A stretch of 64,000 bases of DNA from Kondoa malvinella (GCA_039545315.1 BCIM01000001.1:2451783-2515782), one strand, 5' to 3'; positions 27,087 to 38,889 are shown, counted from the first letter of the stretch. Numbers and translations: made by a program. The notes: a model not told the origin generated them from the sequence alone.

Positions 27087-28077
27087 ATGGTCAAGACGAT
27101 TCTCATTGCTCGTCACGGTGAGTTGCTGCTATTCGTTGGCCATTGGAGGTGAATTCGATAAAGAGCAGGCTTTCGTACGAGTTGGGGCAATAATGGACGC
27201 TTTCCAATGGGCATGAGCGCTCGTATGTCCTTGCACAATCGCTTCAGCTGCGGAAATCTCATGTCCTATGAAGCTCCAACGTCAACACCTCGAGATGTCG
27301 CTTTGACGCAGTATGGTGTACAGCAAGCGCAGGAGCTAGCCGAGCACTTGCAGCACTACTCTCCGAAAGTTGAGAGGATCTACTCGTCTCCCTACTATCG
27401 GTATGTCTTACTGTCCACTTAAGCAAACTGCTCGATGAACTGAGACTTGCAGTCTATAAGCTGTCTACAAACAGCAACACCTTTCGCTGATCTAGTCGAC
27501 CTCCCTCTGCTCGTCGAACCAGGTTTCGCAGAATTTTACATGACCGCAGCACCCAATACCGGCTTACATCCTTTCCCGCAAGATCCTCCTGAATTGGTTC
27601 AATACTTCCCAAGGATACAACCGGATGGTCACAAGCCGCTTGTGTTTCCGTCGAGGAAAGGCGAGAGCATAGAAGAGCTGCATCATCGGACTGCTAGGAC
27701 GTTAAAAGCCTTGATCGAATCGCTTGAGGCGGAAGAAAATGGACCAGATACGATACTGATAGTGTCTCATGCGTATGCTGCTCCTCTATGTCTATTGAAT
27801 CTGTCTAACTTGTAGCTGCAGCGCATCGATCATCACAATGGGCCGAGCACTGCTAGGCACTCGAGACAAAGAGATCAATGTTGGTTGCTGCTCGCTCAGC
27901 CGATATACCCGGGGAGAAAGTAGCGCACTCGGGTCATGGAGTATGGAAGAGAATGGAGACTCGTCTTTCCTTCAGAATGGCGAAGAGCGGAATTGGAGTT
28001 TTGATCTCATCGAAGAAGGAGCCCACGAGCCTGGTTTGGGAGAGGAGAGCTTAACGAGTACAGCTTCGAAATTATAA
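27087..28077 (+). CDS. histidine phosphatase superfamily protein (TFC7/UBASH3-like)
   Basis: A branch-1 histidine phosphatase (phosphoglycerate-mutase fold). The first exon ends in the phospho-acceptor motif ILIARHG; the next reads FRTSWGNNGRFPMGMSA, then PTSTPRDVALTQYG and KVERIYSSPYYR. Later come VEPGFAEFY, FPSRKGESIEELHHRT and ILIVSHA, which supplies the second catalytic His. The layout is like the fungal proteins related to the tau55/Tfc7 phosphatase domain and UBASH3. Four introns are used, with donors at 27119 and about 27223. The C-terminal 90 residues after the fold (ESSALGSWSMEENG..) are acidic and unmatched. Substrate unknown. Confidence 0.85.
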
Positions 28078-28207
28078 TTGCATTACTATCACTTGTACAC
28101 GAGTCAATTGGGATGCTACTCGGGATCCTTTGCAAGTCGGGAGATCAGTGAGAAGCACTGTGACGACTAGATGCAGGCTCGGCAGCCAATCGCCCTCTTC
28201 TTTTACT

Positions 28208-28921
28208 TCATCTGTGGTCGGTGGCCTCAAATGAGGGCAAGTAGTTATTGCGCAAAGCTGTGAGCATGAGTGGTCCGACTTGAGACGATGCCATTATGAT
28301 GGTATGTTGTCTGTCTGCCACTCTCCAGAGGGCACGGATATCCGCTTCGCGATCATTTAGATTGTTCGCTCCTTTTACTTGCTGTTTCCACCTTTGCTGA
28401 AGTTCGGGGACACAACCCATCAAAGCGTGGCCCGTTGCTATAAGCAGTGGATGGGTAGCGAAAGGCTTGACGTTTTGAAAGACGTGTCTTTCGACATCTG
28501 GCCAGTCGTAGCAGCGCTTCGAACGGGCGAATGTGGACGCTGCATCTCGGAAGGTCGCCCAATGCTCTGTCATAGTAGTCAAGACAGCACGCTCCGGATG
28601 TGTCAGCTCCCCTTGCAATGCCCAGAACGCCCCTTCGAGGGCTTTCATCTGAGTCGAGTCATCGTGCGATTCAAGGATGTATAGCAGACAAATGAAGATC
28701 TTGGCGTATAGATCCGGCTTCGATAAATGTAGGAGATATGCATGGACACGATAGATGGCAAAAGCATAGAAATTTGGTTGTAGCGACCGCGGATGCTGAC
28801 CGATCAAGGTCTGGAGTGCTGGAGGTATTGGAGCATTGAACAATTCTCTGAGACTCGCATCGGACGAGACGGCCGGCGTAGGTCTCCTGAAGGGCGACTT
28901 TCCTGATGCTGGGGCGGCCAT
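28208..28921 (-). CDS. hypothetical protein, paralogue of the gene at 24260-25063
   Basis: An intronless frame; the start MAAPASGKSPFRRP at 28921 is preferred because the frame open further upstream encodes Ser runs and no ordered sequence. About 237 residues. The shared family motifs are listed under 24260-25063. Here they read KIFICLLYILESH, MKALEGAFWALQGEL, HWATF..STFARSKRCYD and WRVADRQHTIIM. The N-terminal 30 residues are basic and disordered. No signal peptide or membrane helix. Both copies lack introns in a window where introns are the rule, which may point to duplication through RNA or to a family that is intronless by descent. Function unknown. Confidence 0.65.
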   Translation of the reverse strand: MAAPASGKSPFRRPTPAVSSDASLRELFNAPIPPALQTLIGQHPRSLQPNFYAFAIYRVHAYLLHLSKPDLYAKIFICLLYILESHDDSTQMKALEGAFWALQGELTHPERAVLTTMTEHWATFRDAASTFARSKRCYDWPDVERHVFQNVKPFATHPLLIATGHALMGCVPELQQRWKQQVKGANNLNDREADIRALWRVADRQHTIIMASSQVGPLMLTALRNNYLPSFEATDHR

Positions 28922-29248
28922 GTTATTCGCGACTTGAGTTAAAAATTCAAAGATGAAAGAGCAAGAATAGGAAAGACCGGTGCGAGATGAAGAAGAAGAA
29001 GAAGAGAAGAAAGTCATGCCTTTTTGATAGCGCAGAGGCTGCGCAATGCCGGATGGCGCTGATCTTTGCACCGCTGCTCGGGAAGTCGACGTTGGCCGCA
29101 AGTCCGAGCCTTGCAGACCATAATGCAGCGGCGAAAAGAAACTTGCAAGTACGGCAACATCAATAGGGTAAGAGCAGAGAGGGCGACAGTGGCAGAAAGA
29201 ACAGACTAGAACCAAAGAAAGGAACGAGAAGACCTCTTCTGACCCTAT

Positions 29249-30588
29249 TCACGACCGACCTAACCCCAGAAAGCCAACCCAAAGCAGCAACTTCTGAATC
29301 TCCAACACGCTAACCCAAATATCCGGCGCATCACCTTCTTTTCGCCGCTTCAAAGCTAATCGTTGCAATTGCCTCGAAACGGCAATCATTTGCGGGACGA
29401 CTAGGAGAGCTGTACAGAGCGTTATGCGGGAGATGTAGCGATCCAAGCTGTATTTCGATAATGCCAAGGCGGTGAAGGTGAAGATGTAGACGAATGATTT
29501 GTAGAGGTGCGCAGAGGCGGCGTAGCCTGCTTGGATGTTAGACTGTGACATGAGACTGCGGGTTGAGCATACCTAGAATGCCAGCAAAGGTGCGCTTGTT
29601 GATCGTAAGATCGGCTTCGATCTGCGTCAATGTCAGTATGATCAGAGACCTCTTCTGAGAGGACTAACATCGACAATGTTCATTGTGAGCTGCCACCACC
29701 CGCATATGTTAGCTATAAACATAGCACACAATAGCGAGCACTGACCAGTCTAGGAGCTTCCAGTAATACATCAAGGACCAAAAGAGGCCTGTCACGAATC
29801 AGCTTGTTAGATATCTGTGCGCGAAGGGACTCACATAGTAGAGGTAGGAAAGCTAAAGACCATTCCACCTGATGAATTTTGGAAATTGTAACCGCAAAGA
29901 AAGGATCCGAAGCAAAGCGTTGAGCTGTACTTGTTTAGCTTTTGATGAACCAAGATGAAAGCGACTTACAGGGAAGTCAACTCGCATAAAGGCGTGTAAG
30001 AAGTGTTGAATGGTGGTCTATACTTTGTAAGCGAGGTTCTCAATATGGGAGAAGACAGCTCACGTGTTGTACGCGCAAGACACAAAGAAAGCGATCAAAG
30101 TAGCTAGTAGGACTTGACCTTGAAACGGGGTAGTGTCGGGGTACGAAGCGCGATGACCGAGGATGATTGAGAGAACGAGCGTCCATACGGCCAAAGCAGC
30201 TGCCAGGGCTGTCCAGCGTGGAAGGATGCCTCGGACGAGAATACCGCTTCCTTTGGTCGGTAGCTTGTAATCACCGCCTTTACGAGCTGCTTCTGCCTTT
30301 GCTTTATTGTATTCGTAGAGATCCCCAGGCAGATCCATATAGTCGTTCAGATAATTCAAGCCAATGTTCGTTAAAGCCGCTATAGAGCCAGACAACAGCG
30401 CGCGAGTCCATGACAGGGCCACTCCGTTATCGTACGAGTATGCCAGAGATCCCACGATGCTAGCACGTAGAAAGCCCTGTGTACTTTGGCTATAAGGTGA
30501 CTGCCCATGTCTCGACTAGTCGAAATTGACTTGCTTCGAGGCAAAATGGAATGCGACCCATAATGAGGAGCGCTTTGAATTTGTTCAT
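29249..30588 (-). CDS. UbiA-family prenyltransferase
   Basis: An integral membrane enzyme that attaches an isoprenoid chain to an aromatic or quinone-like acceptor. The first Asp-rich motif is LNYLNDYMDLPGD (Mg-diphosphate binding) and the second region is EADLTINKRTFAGILG. Several hydrophobic helices lie between them (TLVLSIILGH, ATLIAFFVSCAYNT) and after (SFVYIFTFTALALSKYSL). The start at 30588 (MNKFKALLIMGRIPF) lies upstream of an intron whose borders I place near 30480-30525. The second motif has fewer Asp than classic UbiA or Cox10, and the substrate cannot be told from sequence. It differs from Cox10 and Coq2 in the first motif, so a MenA/UBIAD1-like or specialised fungal role is possible. 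It is divergent from the Rab5 gene, with 115 bp between starts. Confidence 0.8.
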
Positions 30589-30703
30589 CTGTTCTGGCTT
30601 GCCCTTCAGCCTGACTTGTCTCTTGACAGCTGATTCCGTCATTGGTGAGAGTTCAGCGCCACGGTTCAACGTTGACGGAGAACGGCCAGGATATTACAAA
30701 GAG

Positions 30704-31956
30704 ATGGCAGAAGCAGCAGAACAGCAAGGCTCAGCCAACAAGGCGCCCATTCAAGTCAAGCTGGTCCTTTTAGGTGAGCGTCAAACGGAGAGGCCAGCGC
30801 GCATCTCTCATTCTCGCTTGGCAGGAGAGGCAGCTGTGGGCAAGTCTAGCTGCGTGGTCAGTCCCATCCCTACCAATGACGGAGCTTAGCCAACTGACGC
30901 TGTCAACTTGCCTACAGATGCGCTTTGTACAGAACGACTTTCAAGAAAACAAGGAGCCTACGATAGGCGCTGCTTTGTGGGTCCTAGCCATCTGCGTTCT
31001 CAGCTTAGACTGATCAGGTACTCGGGGAATAGCCTCACGCAGAAATGTAAATTGGATGACAAGACTATCAAGTTTGAGATTTGGGACACTGCAGGACAGG
31101 AACGCTTTCATTCGTGAGCCACCTTTCTCGCCAGAAGTCAATGGGCTAATACGTTCGATAGTCTGGCTCCTATGTATTACAGTCAGTGACGTGCTTGGCT
31201 TTGAGCCTTAGGTTCTGAAGTTGTACGTCTCTTGACAGGAAACGCAGCGGCGGCAGTTGTCGTGTATGACGTGACTAGTTCCGTAAGCTGAACAACTCTG
31301 CCATCTACTCACATCTCATCGACCGGATCAGTCATCGCTTGAGAAGGCCAAATCTTGGGTAAAGGAGCTACAAAGACAAGCCAACCCAAACATCGTTATC
31401 GCATTCAGTAAGCTCATTCCATCATGCCGAAAAGCTTCAGCTAACAAAATACGACAGTCGGCAACAAGGTCGACTTAGTACAACCGTCCACAACTACAGA
31501 AGCAGACGATTCCAACAACACGATCATCCCATCCTCCGGCTCAGGCGATGAATCGGACGGGTCCGAAGCAGACGACGCGACTGCTACTCCTTCAAACAAA
31601 CCATCAGCAGCTAAAGAGCGTCAAGTGATGAAGGAAGATGTAGCTGCTTATGCTGAAGAGTCCAACTTGCTCTTTTTCGAAACTTCGGCAAAGACGGGCG
31701 AAGGCATCGTAGAGGTCTTTACTGAGATAGGTTCGTCGCAGTCACGGCTCTATCAGCATTGTCTGATACTTGAGTCACTGCGTGAACAGCTCACAAGATT
31801 CCAATTTCCGATATCCTCGCTCAAGGTCGCGGGTCGAATGCACGAGGCGCAGGAGGAAGGAACGCAGCTTCAGCAGCAGGAGGACAAGCGAACAGCGGGC
31901 GCGTGCAGCTAGGCCAAGATTCAGCAGAAGGCAAGAAGGACAATTGTGCTTGCTGA
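30704..31956 (+). CDS. VPS21: Rab5-type GTPase (Vps21/Ypt51)
   Basis: An early-endosome small GTPase. Motifs: [20 protein letters not shown] (G1), the effector loop [11 protein letters not shown] (G2), WDTAGQERF (G3), GNKVDL (G4) and [10 protein letters not shown] (G5). The [20 protein letters not shown] segment is the Rab5 signature. The C-terminus NCAC carries two cysteines for geranylgeranylation. It is spliced from about eight small exons. Odd: between G4 and the next helix there are about 45 extra residues ([20 protein letters not shown] and further acidic/Ser residues) compared with animal Rab5. Longer loops at this place occur in some fungal Rab5 proteins, so the protein is probably functional. 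Confidence 0.93.
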
Positions 31957-32133
31957 GTCTTGTGTTGGTGTGGTTTTCGATAGTGTAGATACGACTCTTT
32001 TCTCTCTCTCGTATGGAAGTGAGCTGCTGTATATATGACGCGACTCTATAGACGTGTTGAACTTCTTGCTGAGCAACAATAACAATACCTCGTAGTCGAT
32101 GATACCTCCTTCCGGCTATTGCAGAATACGTTC

Positions 32134-34227
32134 ATGAATATCTTAGATGCAGATACAGCAGATAGGCCTACTATTGGCGTAGCGTTGGCAATCTTTGTCT
32201 CGCTGCTCGCTTCCTTTGCTCAATCTTTCGGTGGGCTCTGGCTACTTTGCATGTTTTTCGCATGCTAAGGTAGCTTGGGGGTACTCACAGGCTTGACTTT
32301 GACACGCAAATCGCACGTCGAGAATGATTCCAAGCCTGAATCTGGCAAGCGCAAGGAATGGAAGAGACCGTATGCTTCTACGTCTGTGCTGTCTGTCAAA
32401 CTCTGATGATAATGTCGCAGACTATGGATCATCGGCTCGCTCATCTTCATTCTCTCCAACTCGCTAGGCAGCGTAAGTCTCGAGTCCATCAGCGCGCGTA
32501 ATATAGCTAATATACGATCAAGGTCTTTCAACTCTCTGCCCTACCCATAGTCATCCTAGCACCTCTAGGCGGCGTCTCTCTATGCTGGAACGCCCTATTC
32601 GCCAAATTCATCCTAGGCGACTCCTTCTCTCGCTACCTCATACTAGGCACTCTGCTCATAGGCGCCGGAGCAGTCCTCATAGCCGTCTTCGGTACCGTTG
32701 ATGAACCTACGCATTCCCTCGATGAACTCATAGCGCTCTATCACCGACCTGCGTTCATTGCTTGGTTTTCAGTTTTGACGTTTGCGGTATTGGCTACTCT
32801 TGTCACGGCGCATTTACTGGAATGGTCTATATTACATAATAAAGCTCAACGAACGGCAATGTGTGGTTCGACTTTAGGAAGAAGCGATAACCAAATACCG
32901 GATACCAACATTCGATTGAGGAGAAGATGGTCTGAGACGCCGATTGAAGAGGAGGAAGAGTCGGCCAAGTTTCACTCAGGCGAGGAGAGGGTCGAGAGTC
33001 CGAAAGATGGTCGGACTATGGAAGATCAGTTAGGCTCATTGGCGGATCGCGCTGCAGCAGAGAGAAAGACGGTCTTTATTGGCATCGCCTACGGTGGTGC
33101 TAGCGGAACATTGAGTGGCTTGTGAGTCTCGAAAAGAGTTATATGGAGTGGTAGCTGATGGAGTATAGGTGTCTGCTGTTTGCAAAGACCGGAACAGAGC
33201 TATTGCTGTTGACCATCATTGGCCAAAATCAATTCAACAGATGGCAGAGCTGGTTGATTGTCCTCATATTGGCTGCAGCTGGTGTTGCGCAGGTCAGTTC
33301 AACGTCACGCAGCTATGGTGTCGTCTGAAAGCCGCGCTTAGCTATGGTATCTCAATCGTGCTCTTCGCATGCTTGGCCCGACGCTAGTCTGCCCGTTGGC
33401 GTTCTGCTTCTATAATCTCAGCTCTATCCTCAACGGTCTAGGTCAGTAGTCGGTCTGCTGTTGCTGATTCGTCAGCTAAGGTGGCCATTCGTTCTGACAG
33501 TGTACTATGACCAATGGCGTCTTCTATCTCCTCTTCAAGCAGTCTTCATGTCAACAGGTATAGCTGTCCTCTTTGTTGGCGTGTGGATTGTATCACTCAA
33601 GACCACTGATGATGCTGCGAAAGACGACCTGGATTCATCTGAACGGACGCCTTTGATGGATGAGCCGATTGATGGGACTGGCTTTGATGATAGTAGCGAC
33701 GAGGATGACGAAATGGGGGGAAGGCAAACTCGTGGGCTTGCCGCTATGACAAGGATGTTTACCGAGGCGAGACCGCGAGGCTTTAGCATAGGCCTTGGTG
33801 CCTCGAGTCCAGGTGTGTGCTGTATCAAGACTGAGTCTGGTCATGCTTTGATCGAGTATGCACAGGCTTTGCCATTCGTCCTCAAGACAGCGCTCGATTC
33901 CGGAAGAAGCGAAACTACTCTACGACTGGTCTCCCTTCATCGTCTTCACACACAGACCTCTTCCCTCGATCAGGAACCCAAGACTCTACCAATTCCTCAG
34001 AGCCGCCTGTCAGCCCATTAGCGCCGCATCCAGAAAGTTCGAATCAACTCATGCGAAGATCGCTACGCCGCAGTTTGACAGGCTCTCTGTATGTCGGCGC
34101 GAATGCACATGGACGATCAGCTTCGCTAGATCACCTCATATCCTCTTCGGGCGACTTGTCATCGCCTCATACAACCATAGCGCCTCAAACTTCGCCCAAC
34201 ACTTCGACTTCGCTTCGGCAGGATTAG
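32134..34227 (+). CDS. NIPA-like magnesium transporter family protein
   Basis: A multi-pass membrane protein of the NIPA/DUF803 family (EamA-like fold), which moves Mg2+ in characterised members. The first helix is IGVALAIFVSLLASFAQSFG, spliced to LTLTRKSH. Then LWIIGSLIFILSNSLGS, FQLSALPIVILAPLGGVSL with LCWNALFAKFILGD, YLILGTLLIGAGAVLIAVFG, later SGTLSG, and the helices around LVCPLAFCFYNLSSILNGL. A cytosolic loop of about 90 residues (33 kb region, RRRWSETPIEEEEES) splits the helices. The last exon gives a Ser/Thr-rich cytosolic tail with SERTPLMDEP and many Ser-Pro sites, ending at 34227 in the frame reached by splicing at about 33814/33864. The alternative unspliced end would be at 34021. 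Confidence 0.82.
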
Positions 34228-34519
34228 CATTGCTCATATTTTGGGGAGGACGTTGTAAATATGCATAGCTGGAATAGCCAATGTACAATTTAAACACATG
34301 GATATCACGCGCAGGATGAGTAAAGGAACGAGTCAAAAGATGCACAGACGCAGTAGAAGGAAGTGTTAGGAAAATGCTCATAAGTATTTTGCTTTCAAGG
34401 CTCAACCCAAAAAAGACAAGTTCAAAGTATCTGCTTTCCTACGGAATTCCCGACCAAGTACGATTTGCAACCCATTGCTTCGTCTTTTGCTGTGCTTTGT
34501 TTAAAAGGTATAGCCAGCT

Positions 34520-35705
34520 CTATGAGAGGCTAGGGAAGGCTGAGGCGTCAGTAGTGTTTGGTGCTGCTTGAGAAGAGCGAGGGCCGTTCGATCTTGGAGC
34601 GCCGCGCGAAGATCCGCGTCCACCACGGTCACCACCGCGTCCACGTCCTCCTCTGTCTCCACCTCGTGCGCCTGAAAGCAGATCAGTCAGACGAGTTATG
34701 AAGGACGGAATGGAAAGTTACCTCTAGCGCCGCCGCGTCCTCGGTCAGACTGGCCAGGGCGAGGGTATTGAGGCTCGAATTCAATGTAGGTCTTTTCCTT
34801 TTGTGCGCGTTGCTTGCGAGCTTTGCCTTCCTGTAGAACAAAGGCAAACGGCTCAGACCCAGGCTGGGCAGCGAGAGCAAAATGACAAACCTTAGTCTGG
34901 GCAAAGAGGACATCATCGTCTTCGTCCTTCTTGATGGCAACAGCATCTTTCCATTGAGCGTCATCAGCACCTTCATTGGCTTTACGAGCTTGAGGCAAGT
35001 CGCCGCCGATGTTGGCCTTCTTTTGCTCAGCGAGCCATTCTTGGTAAGTCTTGGTGTTGTCTTCTGGCTCAGCCTCGGCTTGAGCAGGGACAGGAGTAGA
35101 AGTACCGTCGCCGACAGGAGTAGCAACGCCAGAAACGGCAGCTTGGGCGTCTTTGAGGCCTTCGTTTTCGTCGCTTAGTTCGCGCTTGCCTTCGTCACCG
35201 CCCCATGCTTGGTGCTCTTGCTTGTGGCTATCACTGTAGCCCGCCCGGACATACTAAGCTGTGTTTGACAGCTGATGTAAAGGAAGCCTACACTCTGTCG
35301 GTGTTGGAATGCCTGTCCATAGGTCTGTTTGCGCCAGATCCTCTGCCGCCGCGACCACCTCTTGGTCCACGAGCACCAGATCCACGGCCACCACGTTCTT
35401 GAGACAAATAGAAATGAGACAAAGTTGCATATACTCATGCAAAGGAGGGGAAATTTACGACCGGCAGTTCTCTCGCCTCTCACATCCCGAGACAAGTCTG
35501 CTTCACCAGCGTCTGTACCCTGAACGGGAGCGTTGGTCCTCGCGTTTCCACGGTTGTTGTCCCTTCGAGGTTGTTGCTGCTTTGTTTGAGTTCTGGCAGC
35601 AGAGGGCGCAGAGGCAGCAGGTGCAGCTTTAGCAGGTGCCGGTGTGGGCACATTGTCTGCTGGGTCAGCGCCCTCGTCGGTGAGCAGACTAAATGGGTTG
35701 CTCAT
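34520..35705 (-). CDS. STM1: Stm1 / SERBP1-like ribosome-associated RNA-binding protein
   Basis: A cytosolic protein of the Stm1 / HABP4-PAI-RBP1 group, which binds ribosomes and in dormancy blocks the mRNA channel. The N-terminus MSNPFSLLTDEGAD matches the Stm1_N motif. It is followed by an Ala/Pro-rich stretch, a basic part with QQQPRRDNNRGNARTNAP, and an RG-rich segment (GRGSGARGPRGGRGRG). The middle carries the HABP4-type block KTYQEWLAEQKKA. The C-terminal exons are RGG repeats (GARGGDRGGRGRGGDRGGRG), a target for arginine methylation, ending ASAFPSLS. About four introns. The whole is intrinsically disordered, as usual for the family, about 330 residues. Confidence 0.88.
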
Positions 35706-36698
35706 CGTTGATGCTCTTGAAAAGGCGAAAAAAGTTTAGCGCAACCTGAATTTGGTTGGCCTTTCCTTTATGGACCTGTAATCTATGCGAGGCTGTAGGC
35801 TGTAGTGTGATCAGAATGCGCCAAGTGGTCTTGTCGCTGCTGGGTCACTGGTGGTCTCAGTCTCAGATGTCTGCGAGTACTAAACTTTTCTGAATTTGGC
35901 TGGAAATGGAAAGCTGTGCAATGAGTGGGGAATACGTGTACATAGCAGATATGCAATGTATTGTGAGGCACTGCAGCAATGCGCAGTTGATTTCCCTTCA
36001 CTTCTCCGCTCACTCTTGTCATGCGCATGAAATTGACCCGGTTCCGGCAGGCGGCATTGCTTTGGCTTGAGATTCGAGTACGATTGTCTGACGGCTAGCT
36101 TGAATAATGGACGTGCGATCCGGAAGAGCTAGAAGGCAAGTGGGTTGCACAGCTTGATCAAGCCGTTGATGCGAAGCCGTCAGATACAAGAGCATCGAAG
36201 TACAAGATGCTGTGTTCAGAGGACACAGTACAAGGACATCGAGACGCCAGCCCTGAAGCAGCACGGACACAGACAGACAAAAGCCGCCTGAGCTGTCGGA
36301 GATGGGCGAGGAGTCTCAGCCAGAAAGCACACAGAAAGCACACGATAAGCGTGATATAAATAAAGCTAGCAGTAGCAACAGGAAGAAACTTCAAGGTAGA
36401 CTGAAATTTACTGCGCATCCGCTGCAACAGGCGCCAGAAGTCTCTCAATTTCTTCGAAGGCTATCTGTCGACGCAATGTTCAAGGAAACCAGACAGAAGT
36501 ACAAGCTGACCAGGCAGAAGATAGAGAGAAGCATGGACGGTACTAAGATATCGCTGTGCCGGAACAAGCGAATTTGAGCTTATCGCTTTTTCGAGATAGC
36601 AGCCAGGTACATCACGCGCCGTGACCCAATCAAGGGATCCCCTACTACTACTACAAGCGTCAATACCCCCATTACCCTCTTCTCTCATACGACCAGCA
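35706..36698. promoter_or_regulatory. divergent intergenic region, about 1 kb
   Basis: This lies between the start of STM1 and the start of the 36699 gene and should contain both promoters. A plus-strand frame at 36302-36577 (91 codons, basic, start MGEESQPESTQKAHDK) could be a small protein, but I see no support beyond its being open. No repeat or RNA gene recognised. Confidence 0.4.
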
Positions 36699-37849
36699 AT
36701 GCCTTCTGCATTTCCGATAGAGGTTCAGATCGCAGTCTATGTGTGCTCTCCGGCTATTGCTGTGTACACGGGCGATCACAAGCATCTGGTAAGCACCTTC
36801 ACTGCAGGGAGTCTGCTATATATTGACTATGAATCAGATTTTGGTTGACATCTCTGAACCGGTCGAATCTGACGAGCTGGTCCGAGATTGGCGTTGAAAC
36901 GTCTGCCCATGCCCATCATCCTCTTTGAGCCTTCTTTAAGGTTGAACTTCATCAGTGCTGCAGCAAGACGCTTCTTTGGCGTGGCTGCTCATCTAAGAAG
37001 ACCAAAGACTGCCTTTGTGGGCGCAGATGAATTGTTTGCCGAAGAAGGACTTCGTTTGGGTCCGCCTTCTCCTGGTCAAATGGAAGCCATGGCTTTACGT
37101 GGCGAACATGTAGAGTCTGGTGAATGGGTTGAAGAGTTGTGTTCCTTTGTTTGCAAGAGACGCAATGCCGCTGCGCCAGGTCATGATCATTTTTATTCGC
37201 TCGTCACTGTTCGCGCTTCAGTAGCACCCTTTCAACCTTCATCAGATTACTTTGCTGCTGGTTCCCGCCATGCGACTGCCGCAAGCCGATCACAGCAAGT
37301 TGCTACTTCACCTTCACCGCATAGCCCGAGTTTAGCCTCTACACAACATAGTCATGAGGCAATGACACCAGATTGCTACACTATAGCGCAATTCGCGCAC
37401 ATGAATGGGATCGGCGATGATGTGAGGCGTCTCGCTCGCTCTCGTCTGTTTCGTTGACTGATAAAATCGATATAGCCGCTCACTGATGCCGATATACGCG
37501 AATTATGGACAGACAGTATTCTCAGAACGGGCGAACCTCGTTTCGATACAAACTCGCACAAGCGCTTTTCATTTCAGCGAAGACAATTTTATGATCACAG
37601 TCGGCCGGCATCCCTTCAACGGCTCCGTCAAACGTTCTAAATACTCGGCTGAATCGATACCTCAGTCATATTCCGCTAAGCCTCTATCAATACACATTCT
37701 GCCTTGCGACGAATCGACTTGCGATCTCAGTACTCGCTGCTCGCTCACGTCGTCATGCAGCAGTACCGAACCGCGGCGACTCGGCTTGCGCAAATCATTC
37801 GCTACGCTGTTCTCTTCGCTACGCTGTTCTCAAAAGCTCGAGACTGTGA
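36699..37849 (+). CDS. unrecognised multi-exon protein
   Basis: Exons read MPSAFPIEVQIAVYVCSPAI..DHKHL | ILVDISEPVESDEL | PSLRLNFISAAARRFFGVAA.. through to a region rich in Ser/His (QQVATSPSPHSPSLASTQHS), then | PLTDADIRELWTDSILRTGE.., then a last exon with PLSLYQYTFCLATNRLAI. Introns are placed at 36789-36837, 36880-36929, about 37422-37479 and a very short one at 37634-37665. The join at 36880 restores the frame without stops and fits intron sizes seen elsewhere. I recognise no family. The stretch around SLRLNFISAAARRFFG faintly resembles the start of a PAS fold, too weak to assign. The 3' end is uncertain: without the 32-nt intron the frame stops at about 37639. Confidence 0.5.
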
Positions 37850-38140
37850 ATCAAGCAGGAGTTTGTCAATCAAGGATAAAAAGATCTCTGCTCCTATGAT
37901 ATGGCAAGATGAACAGGCCTTTCCATGGTGCTCTTGTGATGCTGCTGTTCTTATCACAGTTGACATCTTTTACAAAATCGCGGATGCACTCATGCTCGGC
38001 CGAGCTGACACCCAGTAGGGCCAATAGGAAGTGTATCGGGAAAAAACGAGCGTGGGGATGGATAGGACAGCTGTGCAGATAGACAGACTTGTATATAAAG
38101 ATCAATACATTGCAAGAAGCCCTTCATCGCGATTTTGAGA

Positions 38141-38799
38141 TCATTGCGTCTTTCGTCGCTTTTTCTTCTTTGTCTCCTTCTCTGGTTCGCTTTGTAGTCT
38201 AGCAACAAGCTCCTCCCTTCTGCCGGATCTGTCGGCTTCGCATCAGCAACTGCTAGCTTACGAACAAGGCTCACTTTTTCATTTTTCTCTCTCCGCACAA
38301 TAATTGCAGCTCCCTATAAGATAGATGCGAGAACTCATTTTCTGCCTCTATCTCGCCTGCTTTGTCTACTCCATCATCTGATTTGGTTATAACGGCTTGG
38401 ATAAATCGCGCGGAAGTCGAAGCTTCGGGTTCGGTCATGCGACGTTTAGCAGGACGAGGAGGTTTGGCTAGTTCAGCCTTCGAATGGACAACAGCGGCGC
38501 TGGCTTTAAGCTGCTGTATGTTGATGTTGCTCGAGTCGATCGCAGTCTCAATTTGCTGTTGAAAGCGACCGTCAGACCACGGGCCAGAGCTGGTGGTAGA
38601 CTTGTTATGCTGCAGAGGAGTAGCCAAGGAGGGCTGCTGGTGAATTAGTCAAGCGATGCAGCCGAAGGGATACTGCTCACTTGAGCGCGCGAAACCTGCA
38701 GACCCGCATCGCCCGCGCGTGCCTCATTCTGTCCAATCTTCAGCTAAGCGTACTTGAGATGTATCAGAGACCTACGGTGACGATCTCGTCGACTTCCAT
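38141..38799 (-). CDS. small SAP-motif protein, probably nuclear
   Basis: Spliced from four exons: MEVDEIVT | LKIGQNEARAGDAGLQVSRA.. | QPSLATPLQHNKSTTSSGPW.. | REELVARLQSEPEKETKKK... The last junction completes SHLSYRELQLLCGERKMKK-REELVARLQ, which fits the two-helix SAP motif, a DNA/RNA-binding element in chromatin and RNA-processing proteins. The final residues (KETKKKKRRKTQ) form a strong basic nuclear-localisation-type tail. Total about 170 residues. The first intron (38744-38775) is only 32 nt. The start is 90 bp from the divergent orphan gene at 38890. The full-length family is unknown. Confidence 0.6.
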
Positions 38800-38889
38800 C
38801 CTGACCTGAGTGACCGAGCAAGACAGGAGACCAGAACGACGACGACACCAGCTTGACTTTGTACCAAGGCCTAGATACAACCAGTCCAG

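Noticed and set aside
28960..29010. GAA-type microsatellite-like run (AAGAAGAAGAAGAAGAG)
   Set aside because: Too short to be a notable repeat; it lies in the 5' region of the 28208-28921 gene.
36158..36448. Minus-strand frame with a hydrophobic segment (SFIYITLIVCFLCAFWLRLL)
   Set aside because: It overlaps an equally open plus-strand frame, has no family match, and a single hydrophobic run occurs easily by chance.
36840..36930. Apparent frameshift between DISEPVESDEL and the following long frame
   Set aside because: A 50-nt GT..AG intron at 36880-36929 restores the frame, so no mutation or sequencing error is needed.
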